From Phlebopus portentosus (taxonomy: Eukaryota; Basidiomycota; Agaricomycetes; Boletales; Boletinellaceae), in NCBI GenBank assembly GCA_037892935.1, contig JAYXKI010000011.1, positions 620,001 through 684,000 of the forward strand: a stretch of 64,000 bases of DNA. Direction: 5' to 3'. The notes beneath the pieces are model-generated. The model searched no databases. It saw nothing but the letters and a program-made list of their open reading frames with translations, and was not told the origin of the DNA. A program made the translations under genes and the position numbers. Shown here piece after piece: positions 46,387 through 57,223 of this stretch (the first letter of the stretch is position 1; every line of letters starts with the position of its first letter).

Positions 46387-47087
46387 GTTTGGTTTGTTTC
46401 CTTTGACCACGCTTTCGTGCATGTTGCAGTGTATTACTTTCCTGTACTTTGGCATCTCGCGTGTATATATATTAACAGCTATTGGATTTTGGATAACATT
46501 ATCGCTGGCACCTTGATAATATGTTTTCTGCAGGGTACAGAACAATACGACGAGATTCTATAACAAGCGTGCTCATAGAACAAGGTGATATGTTAAAGTG
46601 ACTGACAACCTTCCCGACAATGACTTATAACGACATGACATATTGTATGGCAAACAAGCGGCGTCACAAAACCTTGCACGAAATAATATAAGATTATAAC
46701 CGCGTACGGCGTTTATAAGTGCATTTTGTTGACATAATACCTGATATCATCTGTTATAATACCGTGCAAATTTTTGTGGTGTGAACTTCAGTACTTCAAC
46801 TACATTTCAGTTCATAATTGCTGGCGTACTCGAGCCCGCTTTCCTGTTCACAACTGAGAAAACCTAGATGACATTTTTTCCTCGAGAAGGTGATGCAAAA
46901 GATACTGACGATAGTGATGTGAGAGCCGCGAGTCATTATAGAAGTACACACTAGGTAGATATAATTATTTAGTAGTAGCGTCGAAAGGAGATTCGTATCT
47001 GTCGTGGAAGATATGCGCGGCAAACCCAAACAACAGAGCAAACGGACCGGACAGCATTCCCGCAAGCACACACACTCCGACCATGAC
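46387..47087. other. Intergenic after the kinase array
   Basis: Starts with a remnant of the unit 3' flank (TTTTGGATAACATTATCGCTGGC near 46487). The rest is AT-rich with no gene recognised. Confidence 0.45.
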
Positions 47088-47625
47088 TCAGTACTGTCTT
47101 CGTGGCCGCAAAGCTGCATGCTGGATACGACGCCTAGGGGAGGTGTAACGGAGGAGTTGATCGGTCATCTCGCGTGCGAGGAACACGACACCTGAATCCG
47201 CATCGCAGAGTACGCCAGCGTCGTCAAGCGGTGCAAGCAGCTGAACGTCCCGCGCAGGGAGCTTTGCATGCCGTGTTAGCCGGAACATCGTGCCGAACTC
47301 GTGCCGGAAGACGGCGAGCTCAACCGGAGTGATAAAAACAGCTGATAGTGGTGATTTTGGGCTGGAACTTGTGAAGGAAGCATCCGCTGTAACAAGAGTA
47401 AAGGGTCGAATTCGGATTTAGACGGAGCAACGTAGGACTCGACTAAGTCTGTGCCATACCTTGTACAAGACAGACGTCGTTGTGTATTCGCACAAATGCG
47501 AACGCGCCCTGTCCGCTTGACGATGCAGACGGCGGCGGCGACGACTGAATGGCAATGTGTGCAACTGGGCTCGTGCTACTAGAGCAGTGCGAAGGATGCG
47601 TGGCGCTTTGCATTAACGTGGCCAT
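47088..47625 (-). CDS. Hypothetical protein, 154 residues
   Basis: Exons 47460-47625 and 47088-47386 (intron 47387-47459, GTATGG...TACAG, phase 1). The N-terminal third is Ser-rich and low-complexity. The second exon looks like a compact fold: ELAVFRHEFGTMFRL, LPARDVQLLAPLDDAGVLC and SGVVFLAREMTDQLLRY, then a basic end. I do not recognise the family. The start is the first ATG in frame; an upstream exon is possible. The frame across the intron and the even amino-acid use of exon 2 support a real gene. Confidence 0.5.
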
Positions 47626-50117
47626 TCTCCCCAATACTGGAACCAGGAAGCGAACAGCGGTGGTTAATCAAAGGGCAGAGACGGGCAGAGACTCCAGGTA
47701 ACAGCCAAGAGAACGAAAGGGTATCTGGATGATACAAGTTGGTCCAAGGTTTTATACACCTTGCCGACGAATGTGGCACCACGGCCAAGCACGCAAAGGG
47801 CACGGGAGCTGTCGATCAGAGTCAATGCCAGAGCAAGACAAGACGGGATATGAGACCGAGCACCGCAAATGAATTGATGGTTTAGGGGTGCCAGGTACTT
47901 ATACCCCGCCACCAAACACGTTTCGCACCGGGTTGTTTTTGGGCGAAGGCTCGCACATAGGATAATCTTCTGGTTCTGAGATGAGAAAAGATCGCAAGAT
48001 GCATCAGAGCCATCTGCACGAACTGTTTCGCCGTCAGAAGCCGTGGGAGGTCTATTTTGGCAAATAATCATGATCATTTTTAGAGCTTCTTCTTATTGAG
48101 TCCTATCTCTTCTCTGAAGTCGAGAAGTGCCATGCTGCGGTAAGGGTCAACCGACGCGCTTGGAAAGTCGAAAATGGAAAGCAGCCCTCACGTGGTTGCC
48201 GCCTTCCCGCGGCCAGATACCAAATAATATCGCCGAGCGAGCGCCTGCTCCTCCCGCTCTGCTCCGTCCCGCCACCGTAATCAAATGTGAATTTCTTCAC
48301 TCCGACTGGTCACCGCGACAGAGCCACGCGCCCGTTCAACCCGACAATTCAATGCGGGACCACTCATGGTCAGTCTACAATGACGTCCTAGTAATTTCTT
48401 TCTTGTTTACGGCTATTTGAAGAAGCATTTCTTTGGACCTGAATAATATTCTACATTTCGACGATTCCGACTCCTCGCGACTGTCGGGCAGTACAGGCGA
48501 AAGAAACAACCAAGGCATTGACCATTCAAGACCCGGTTCACTTCCAAGAAGACGAATAGATACTGAATCTTCCGAATCCGACGCGTCTCGGGTCGGTTCA
48601 TCTCGTTATGCTGACAAAAGACATGCTCCGGTAGGTCCGTTTTGAATGTTTTCTTGTCCTCGCTTGCTTTAAAGGATCACGGACTCGATGATTTGTTTCC
48701 GAAATACTATCTAGATCACCATCTCGGATTTTCGGACTTACCCAATTTCCACAGTTTATCCTCATAGACTCGGAGGAGGATTCTTGATCCTGGCACCTAT
48801 TCCGGTCTGCAGCATTGTTGCTGGTTTGCAATGGTGAACCGGGTGATCCTGCCGCTGCTAAGTACTGTATGCCTAAAACGATTAGCTTACCCCCTGATGT
48901 CTCAGTCTCGCAAGGACACTGCAAAATGCGATCTGCCGAGTCGTCTCTAGTTGTCTCGGGTCGTTGAGGCATGGCATTGCTGATTAGACGTGAGACTAAA
49001 GCTCAGTCTAGATCTCGACTGCGAATTTGATCTAGATCATTTGCGTTCCCTGTCCCTGTCCCCGCCCCGTTGAACTCCAGGCAAATCACTTCAAAGTCTG
49101 CTCATACGCTGCTCCACATTTCACCGGACTGAATTACTTGCGTGAGTACAGTATGTTCGCCATTTGAGTTTGACGCGTTCAATTCTACCTTTCGTGAAGC
49201 AATCAGGGGTACAATCATCGTAAATTATTTGAATACTAAAAACAGCCAGGTCCAGGTTTGACTGCACTCCCTCGCTCCTGAAAATCGATCCCATCCGATC
49301 GTGATCTTCACTTACTTGCTTCCGTATTTCCACTTCTGACACCATTCTCACAAATCCTGGCTTCTGGTTGTTGACTGCGCTATGTTCGCTGGCGAGAAGC
49401 ATGATCGGGAAGATTGGAGGACAATCCTGTCGTTTCTGCACACCCGGAAAGAGGCTCCTTTCTCACATGAGTATGAGCACAAGTCCGATATTCATGCTGT
49501 CCTTCCTCTATAGTCTCACTCTCAGCTTCTTCTTTTATCGGTCCCATACCTGCGATCGTCATATCTGTATCTTGCCCGTGGTCCACCTTCTTCTTGCGTT
49601 CTTTTTGAACCTTACGAATGCTGTTTGATAACGATCTGGCCTTGGATTCTTCTCATCAACAATTGCTTCTCCTGACTTCTTGTGTACCCGGAGTGTTGGG
49701 AATAATTTCGTTCGCCGCGCTGGCAATGTCCGGTTCTGTACACATATTTGGGTCTAATCATCGCGTGAAGTTCGGAAGTTTCATATAATCGGAAGCAGAT
49801 GCATAAGGAGTGGCCAGCGTGCCCCACTTCATTCTATATTGTCTTGATTCTACGAAGATTCTCTACGTTCTCCCGAGACGTTCACAGGCTTTCTTAATCC
49901 TCCACAGTCTTGCTCTCATATCTGGTTAGTGGTTATTGACAAGGACTCCTCCAATCATTCAGCTCTCTCCGCTACTCAAGAGTTTGGAAAGGTGAGTGTT
50001 ATCTTGATCTTGCATCGAGATAAGCATCGTCTCTTATTGTAAGGCTGTACAATATATATCTAGATTATCGCCACACGAATTCCGCACTTTACAGCTATTG
50101 ACTTTAGCCAAGTAGTT
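47626..50117. other. Intergenic, one doubtful small gene
   Basis: About 2.5 kb. A minus-strand frame at 48598-48972 begins with an ATG (MPQRPETTRDDSADR) and has a GTAAGC donor near 48890, so it could be a small spliced gene, but no family is recognised. The rest shows only short frames. Confidence 0.35.
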
Positions 50118-50594
50118 CTAGAAGGAAAGATTCTTCATTGCGTCCAATATCTCATTATACTCCTTCATCTTGTCGAAGGCATTTCTCTCCGCCCTTTGCC
50201 ATATTGCCCCAGATGGATCTGTCTTCGCAGGGTCTGCTTCGAAGATCTTCTTTCGTTTCTGAATATGCCGGTAAAGAACAGAGCAGACCGTCTGTCTGTT
50301 CGTATACGCGCCAATCTTGAAATTTGGATCATTGATTCTCCGGAGTGTGTTCTCGGTTTTCAATCTTTCCAATTGCGTGATGACCGGTTCCCAATCGTAA
50401 CTTGAAGTATCGGTTCTTGCGTCGTCGATGATTTCATCTATATGTTGGTTATATGACTGTATCAGCCCCTCCCTTCTTTCCCTTTCCATGGCGTCGATAA
50501 TGATGACACCCGAGTCTGAACCAGAGCGAGTATTTGTATTTTGACGGCTGGGCGGGTCGTAATGACGATGGTGGTGATGCTGATGGTGGGCCAT
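50118..50594 (-). CDS. Orphan protein with YDWE...DPSGAI domain, copy 1
   Basis: A single-exon frame from the first true ATG at 50594 (MAHHQHHHHRHY) gives 158 residues; the frame extends upstream without ATG. After a His-rich and Ser-rich N-terminus comes a helical, charged domain of about 115 residues: ERREGLIQSYNQHIDEIIDD, SSYDWEPVITQLERLK, a middle with VLYRHIQKRKKIFE, and DPAKTDPSGAIWQRAERNAFDKMKEYNE. The neighbour at 51469-52376 has the same blocks in order, so this is a tandem pair. No known domain, TM segment or signal peptide. The His-rich start might bind metal, but that is speculation. Confidence 0.6.
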   Translation of the reverse strand: MAHHQHHHHRHYDPPSRQNTNTRSGSDSGVIIIDAMERERREGLIQSYNQHIDEIIDDARTDTSSYDWEPVITQLERLKTENTLRRINDPNFKIGAYTNRQTVCSVLYRHIQKRKKIFEADPAKTDPSGAIWQRAERNAFDKMKEYNEILDAMKNLSF

Positions 50595-51468
50595 TCTTGA
50601 CACAACTGATCGTAACTCTGCAGAAGTGAACGAGGGAAGCAGCCACAATATTGACCGCTTTAAATATCTGTAGGTTACATCAGTACTATTCTTATCCTGA
50701 CTTTGCAATGCCACTATTGCAGAGAACTGCGTGCAAAATTAACTTTGGGCCAGGCAGCCAACAACACTTTGCAGTCTGAAGCCCAGGAGGCAGCAATTCG
50801 GTACCTTGTGGGCATTTGAATCCATTTACCGTGCGTCGTCATTCTTCAGCACAGTGTAGGTGGCGACGTGTCAGACTGATCCTGGTCCTTTGCACAACTG
50901 GAATCGACCGTAGCGATGGGGCAAAAGAACCATCCGAGCATTCAAAGACTTTCACATCTTGTTGGGAGACAACTAACTTGAACATCATTCTAAGAGCCGT
51001 TATTTTCCAACCCTTGTAACCAACTCACAGTATATACAAGCACTTAGTAATGTGCGGAGTGCCATGCACTGAGACGTGAGCATCCTTGTACAACCCAACG
51101 ACTCAGGAAGACGTATAACCCATAAATGAAATTTTGGTGGCAGGTCCTAACAAAGGATATGCTTCTTGAAGTCTTTCAGTCGACTACTCCGTTACAGGAG
51201 AAGAGCCGGCTAGAGTACGAGAGGAACGAAGGTTTCGCAAATGCATGAGGTGCTCAAGATTTGCAGACTATGCTCGCTCGTACTAAGCGGAGAAGGGTAC
51301 ATCCTACTGCGTCTGATGCCCAAAGAATGGGGCCGTCAATGCCACATCATGATGCAGACAATGTCTTCCAGGACAAAAAATAGACTTTGATTTGGTTCGC
51401 GATTGTAAAGGATACTAAATAGATACAAGCCCTTCTGAGAGAGCAACGAGTGCAATGATGCCCCATGT
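50595..51468. other. Intergenic between the two YDWE-domain genes
   Basis: About 870 bp, no supported gene; promoter of copy 1 and 3' flank of copy 2. Confidence 0.4.
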
Positions 51469-52376
51469 TTATGCGCTTACTGTTTTCTTGAATTTATTCA
51501 CCTCGCGACGATACTCATCAGTCTTTTCATCCGCCAATCTCGATAGTCGAGAAAAGATCGCTCCAGCAGGGTCCCCCTTGGTCGGATTTTTCTTTATCCT
51601 TTCGTTCCGTCTATCAATACCATTCCTGAGAGTAAAAAAGACTTTCCCCCTGTATTCATCAACCTTTTTCATGAATCCTGGATCGTCGACTCTTAGCGCA
51701 TCGTATTCCTGCAATAGATGTTTCCAGAAGCCTATTTCCACTTCCCAATCGTAACCAGAAGTATCGCCCTGACATCCTGTATATAGGATTCTATGTCGTT
51801 TTTATGTCTTCGTATTCGGCTCGTTCTTTCATCTATCTCTTCCTTGGTTAGGGCATAAAGGTTTCGGCGATCAGTATGTGCATGGCGCTTATCCGAGCGA
51901 GCAACAGGTGTTGACCTTCCTGGGATATGAGGCTCTGTTGGTTCATCGTACGCATATTCACCACCGGGATAACCGTAGGTGTCCCGTCTTTGGGTCCTCT
52001 TGTCTTCATGATGTTTGTCCTTGGTGCTCCGTTGCACAGCGTGGACCTGACGAGGGCTATCATATCCGCGATGGCTACCTGATCCAGTCGTGTAGTACAC
52101 CATTTGTGGGGATGAAGCTGAGCTCGAAGCGCCGCGATCCGAATCATATGGACGATTATGGCGAGGGTCGGATCGCTGGGTGCGGGTAGTATTGGAGATA
52201 GATACCATTGGTGTTCCGTTCGAGCCGATGACGTGGAAGTCTCGCCCTGAAGGGACTGTATAAGAGAATGAGCTGCGATGGGAATAATCCCTTGGATAGC
52301 TTCCCATTCTTGATGCTTGAAATGACGAGACCAATGGTGAATAAGGGCTTTCGTGAGCTTCGCTGGCGCGGCTCAT
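51469..52376 (-). CDS. Orphan protein with YDWE...DPAGAI domain, copy 2, frame interrupted
   Basis: The ATG at 52376 opens a Ser/Tyr/Arg-rich disordered region of about 170 residues (many RRDTYGY- and SHRGYDS-like pieces), then KEEIDERTSRIRRHKNDIES. The paralogous domain follows: GDTSGYDWEVEIGFWKHLLQ, FTLRNGIDRRNERIKKNPTKG and DPAGAIFSRLSRLADEKTDEYR, stop at 51469. The two parts are one base out of frame at about 51765 (QDVR, then GDTSGYDWE). No normal-sized intron fits there, and copy 1 has no intron at that point. So either one base is missing from the assembly or the gene is damaged. In frame, the product would be about 302 residues, twice the length of copy 1 because of the N-terminal extension. 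Confidence 0.55.
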
Positions 52377-52984
52377 CTATAGTCGGTAAGGTTCCTTTGC
52401 GTATGATGTAATCGCATTGCTCGACAAACCGCATTACACAAACCGCATTACATTGCACTAGTCTTGTCAAAGACATCCCATGCAAGCAATATTAAGGGCG
52501 ACGTGAGGTCCTAGTCGCAGGAGACGGCAGTACGGACGCCTCAGAGAAGGGTGTCATTGACCTGGTTGACCATGTCACAGCAATGATTTCTGGGGTCACT
52601 TCCGCTAGCAGGATTTTAAGCAACGGCTGAGACAATCGTGCCTAAACAGATTGTAGTGAGATCCAGGTTTCCAAAGTCGCCGAGCAATGGGTCCGTAGTT
52701 TGCCGCAAGATAAGATAAAAGTAGAGTCTAATATTATATCAAGCCAGCAATCCCAATTGAACCCTTTCTAAAATCGATGGTCAGCAGTGGCAATAGTATA
52801 GGCATACAACATGAATATACCTTGTGGAGATGTACAGCCATCCCGGTGCAATGTGGCGTCCGGAGCAAATACTACTGGAAGAGCATTACTTGGCCCTAGT
52901 CCGCCATATCTACAGAAGCACCACGATGTCAGAAAGAACCGACCAGAAGAAATTGTTCAACGCCAGTCGTGAGGCTACCAAAGA
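52377..52984. other. Intergenic between copy 2 and the 109-residue orphan
   Basis: Divergent arrangement. A plus-strand frame at 52824-53084 overlaps the next gene's first exon in another frame and is not called, though its start could belong to an upstream exon. Confidence 0.35.
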
Positions 52985-53436
52985 ATGGACTCTCACGTGG
53001 CGTACAGCAGCACCAGAGGACCTGGGGATCTGGAAAAGATCGCAGATGATAAAGGAATCAAAGCCGTCGAAGATGGTAAGATAATATCGAGTTCTACAAA
53101 GGTTGTCCATTAAATTCTAATGAATTATCTGTCTTGATCAGCCATGAACAAGTACTTCCAAGACGGCTTCAAGAACACGAAGTTCAAGTTCTGGTATTTC
53201 CACAGCGAAGGTCACACATTCACCAAAGTTATTGGTGAGTAGATGAGGTTCACTAGTCAACGAATCGTGGATGATTTACGACGAGCATAGTGGCGGAGAA
53301 TAAGCCAAATTATGACATGATATTGACTGGTGAATGGCCAGCACTCGGCATGGTTATGCTTAGAGAAGACGACGAAAATGTTGCCGAAATCTGGAAAGAT
53401 CTGGCGAATCAGATCGAGGAAAAAGGAAGAGTGTGA
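52985..53436 (+). CDS. Small orphan protein, 109 residues
   Basis: Exons 52985-53075, 53142-53234 and 53291-53436; introns are 66 and 56 bp with GTAAG and GTGAG donors and matching phases. The join reads as one compact domain: DLEKIADDKGIKAVEDAMNKY, then FKFWYFHSEGHTFTKVIVAEN, LTGEWPALGMVMLR and ENVAEIWKDLANQ. The pattern (helix, two strands with FHSEGHTFTKV, helix) looks like a small alpha/beta protein. I cannot name the family. The clean phase logic over three exons makes a real gene likely. The start ATG is the first in frame after an in-frame stop. Confidence 0.6.
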
Positions 53437-53730
53437 CAACCTTTCCGGCGTGTACTCCAGGGCGTCGCGGTAATCTAGCTCATGTGGCGGCAAAGGAGAC
53501 AGAAGAGGAGTTCTTATTCAAAGAGTCTCCAGCACCAGACATGGCACGATCTTATTTATATAGCGAAATCAGATGAGTGGATGAGGCTATGAACGGGAAG
53601 ACATACTGATATCTCGGAATGACATCCATCGATAACTCTGTTACCGCCCTGAACACAGCAAACTACTTACGCGTTCTTCCAATCCGGCTTACCCGCAGCG
53701 ACGCCCGATGACCTTCTACAAGCATAGACG

Positions 53731-54364
53731 CTATCCGGACCCTCCACCACCAGAAGATGGTTCACTAGCTGCATCCAATGCAGCAAGGTGATCTACAAGG
53801 TCGTCCATCACACTCCGCTGATGAATATGACCAGCTGCAATGACATCGCCTCCAGTGTCTCCAGCGGCTCCTTCTCCCTGCGATACGGTAGGGACAACAC
53901 TACGCGCGCCTCCGGTTTCAGAAACCTTTGTCGGAACCAAAGGACCGCTCTGGGGTTCAAATCCTGGAGCAATACGCCGGAGGGCCTCACGCTTCCGTCT
54001 TTCCTTATTTTCTTCACGCTGTCTCAGACACGCCTCGTGCTTCGCAGTATGCGCCGCAATCGTCGCTGCTCGCGAGGACTCGAGCGTGAGAATGTGCGGC
54101 TCTAAAGTGAACGGATACACAAACTGCAGACCACATGAGATCGTCCTTGATAGGCAACGAATCTGGAGAACTCACATAGGCGTTGATGTCGTCTGGAAGA
54201 GGATGAATATCCGGAGGCGCCTCTATCTGTGAATTAGATGCTAGTATCAGAGCGACGCCTGAAAGCCAAGAGGCATGGATGAGTGACCCACTGGATGAGG
54301 AATGCGCAAGCTTGGTGATTTGATCAATGGAACATGTGCAGCCGGAGCGTATTGAGCTACACAT
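53731..54364 (-). CDS. Conserved fungal protein of unknown function, 193 residues
   Basis: Exons 54176-54364 and 53731-54123, with a 52-bp intron (GTGAGT...TGCAG, phase 0). The N-terminal half is well ordered: RSGCTCSIDQITKLAH, SLIHASWLSGVALILASN, and across the intron PDDINAY then FVYPFTLEPHILTLESSR. The INAYFVYPFTLEPH junction looks conserved and confirms the splice. After that is a charged helix (ECLRQREENKERRKREAL type) and a Gly/Ser-rich tail ending SSGGGGSG. No catalytic motif, signal peptide or TM segment. I associate it with uncharacterised basidiomycete proteins but cannot assign a role. Confidence 0.65.
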
Positions 54365-54696
54365 TTAGTAGTAAGTATATTCCCTTCGACGAAATTTTAG
54401 CAATAGGCGAAGCGCACATTGTTCGTGCATGACAGGTATAAAGAGGATGGTCTTAGTGACGGTCAAATACTGAGGGCTGGATTCATGCATGAATCCAGTC
54501 ACATGACCGAAACGCGTCCGACGTGTGCCGGTCTTCGAATCGCAGACTTGAAAATAAAGTTTTTGAGATTAAATTCGGGCTTTGGAGTCATTCGGCCTTC
54601 ACGAGGATTTTCAGTCCTTCGACGATACAATTTAAATCGTAGACAAGAAATAGATAATTGCTACCGAAGCTATGATAACTTCAAGCGAATACTATT

Positions 54697-57223
54697 CTAC
54701 GGACGTTCATCGTTGATTAAGGAGAATGTACTCGTAATCGCCAGTACTATTGCCTTCATCTGATTCATCACGTCCACCCGGCTTGCAAGTCTCGCGATTG
54801 TGGACGCTCCTGTTCTCTCTTGATCTCGTTGTTGAAGAGTCCCACCCGAAAAGACGATCATCCAGCCATGCCTATCAGAGAAAAAGGGTTGAACAAATCT
54901 TGCAGAGAACGGAAGAAAGGCATTACCATAGGATGCGTGAGAAGAGCCCCTCTCTGTGGGTTTCTGCTCCAAAGACCGGAGTTGCCAGCAGAGAGAGTAC
55001 TCGCTGAAGGAATTAGGACTGTATTCTAAAAACTGCTTAGTGAAAGGTATCCGGTATACCAGGACGCCTCGCTTTACCTTATCAAAATCCTCCCACAATA
55101 TTGGTGCGAGTTCATTGACAAGACTTGTAAGTTCGTTAGAAAGCGTTTTCCTCGTCCGTTTTATTTCATTTAGGCGGCGGTGTTGCCCAGGAAAGAGCGC
55201 AATTACTAAAGGGCGAAGAGACCTCCACGGTCTTCAGAATAAGCTCTCTGATGCAATTAATTCTGTCATACATACTTCAAAATATCAGTTCCAGTTTCAC
55301 CAAACTTCAGAGCCGCGTAACTCATTATCGGAAGTGAGAAAAGTGTCAGTGTAGGTGTCAAAATTCTCCATCGCGGAGGCAGATTCGCTTGAATCGCAAC
55401 AGAGAGTACCAAAATCGCATATATGGAATAAAGTATTGGCACTGCAATCAGTGAGATGATGACCTTCCAAGATCCGATGACATCTCGGCCAGCCACCTTT
55501 ACAGTCGATTCAGCTAGTGCTTCTGTACGAAAATCCAATATTTAGTGCGCCTCCCGAAGCTGATCCTCTCAGGCACAGACCTTCGGCTTTCTTCCGCGAA
55601 ATAATAGATACTAGTATGAAAATAGGTCCATTCAATACGACGCCTGGGAGAGCAAGAGCGGACCAGAAGATAAGGAGTCCCGAGCGATGAGTAAGAAGAC
55701 CTAAGACTTTCCAACTGGCAGGCTTGGCTCCTGGAACCTACCAATCGACATCAATACAGTAAGATTGAATCCACCTATACGTCACTGAACGGTCTTGTTT
55801 TGCTCACCTGATGGTCACGAAGACCCAAATCGCGTAGCGCGCGATTGTACTTCAGTACATTCTGTTTCAAATGTTCAACTCGCAGGTCATCCTTGAAATG
55901 CAAATATGCCTGAAGAAAGCGCTTGTTCAATTGCACTACTTGGCTCAAAGTCAGGTGTTGACCTGGAATTTGATAGAGACGACGGGCTGCTTGTATCAGC
56001 TAGGGCAAGGAGAATTCAGCGTTTCGGCATGTTGGTCACCCAGAATGATGATATGGCAGACCATTAGTGTCTCATAATCCGGGGCACGCAGGGTGACGGT
56101 CTTCAGCCCCTCGTAAACGAGATCGAGCAGTCTGGAACATGCTTGTCTCTTCGAGACCCCGCCTTCTTTATACAATTCAACCAACTCCTGAGGCACATCC
56201 ATCGGTGATCCGAACTCGATGACTGCCCTGGAACGGAACTTGTGTGCATGGAAATAGGACAAGCCTACGGGAACTATCTTCACGTCGATAGAAGCATCAT
56301 TCGCCATAGCTCCTAATGCCATAAGCGTCACTCCCGCTTTTAGGGGCAAGAGATCCGTTCGGTCGTGACTACCTCCTTCAGGTGAAATACATGGATCGGC
56401 TAAGTATTTACGATGTAGAATTTTTTGGTGCTTACCTTCTGGGAAGATACCGATACATGCTCCGTTTTTCAGCCTTTCGTAAACGAAACGATACACTTCC
56501 TGCTGATCTATATGAGGCACACATTTGAAGTTCAACCCAGGAATCCCATTTGCTTTTGCTTCGGCAATTGCCTCTCGCACTTGAAGCGTCCCTTCCTCGA
56601 TCTCATCGCCGAATTCCTTCCTTATTTTCACCTCCGAATCCGAAACGATTTCCACCACTTCCGCAGTCAGCGTGCCTAAAGATTTCGGAAGCATGATCTG
56701 TGATTTCGGTTTCAGTTCAGACTTGAATCGCGTTCCGTGTCCAAGAATCGTGCACGAATCGTCATCGGACAAGACGATCAAACCGGAGCCAAGCCTTGCG
56801 TCATCAGCTGCTCTCGCGACTGGTACTATACAGACAACATTTAATGCGTCCGACTCCTACGTGCAGAAACAAATCGCATACTCGCCGACATCCATCTAGC
56901 AAAGGTTCCGATAATCTTCCTTTTCATACTCTTTGCCGCAATCACAGCCTCGACTCTCCGATGGGTCTCTCGGTGCACCTCGGACATCAGAATGAAGGAG
57001 TCGAGAAACTTGAATAAAAGAATTCATAAGTTCTATGTCATTTGTGGTTAAAGGAAATCAAACGTACCTGATTAGCATGAGGAGCAGCAACAAGAATGAC
57101 AGGGCCACTCTTTGGGATGTTATACGCGCCACGCGGTCGGATTTCTCTGAAGAAAATATTGATGACCAGCCGCCAGATTACAAGGAGAACATCGTAAATG
57201 TAGCTCGGCGAGTGGTCTGGCAT
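54697..57223 (-). CDS. Glycerol-3-phosphate/dihydroxyacetone-phosphate acyltransferase (SCT1/GPT2 type)
   Basis: Start ATG 57223; exon 1 is 57068-57223 and at least seven more exons run to a stop at about 54697. The PlsC-type motifs are in order: VAAPHANQFLDS split by the first intron (motif I), the GSGLIVLSDDD segment, GIFPEGGSHDRTDLLPLKAG (motif III, split by an intron at the second Gly), and VKIVPVGLSYFH (motif IV). Membrane helices follow the catalytic part: SGLLIFWSALALPGVVL, VIISLIAVPILYSIYAIL and TLTLFSLPIMSYAAL. Then SLRPLVIALFPGQHRR and the WEDFDK segment. The enzyme makes lysophosphatidic acid from glycerol-3-phosphate and acyl-CoA at the ER, the first step of phospholipid and storage-lipid synthesis. 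The last exon, after WEDFDK, is the least certain part. Confidence 0.82.

Noticed and set aside
47664..48077. 137-codon minus-strand frame upstream of the small unknown gene
   Set aside because: No conserved motif; hydrophobic and cysteine residues are scattered, and it does not splice cleanly to the gene at 47088-47625.
53955..53975. T-arm-like GGTTCAAATCC
   Set aside because: It lies inside the coding exon of the conserved fungal protein and has no cloverleaf around it.
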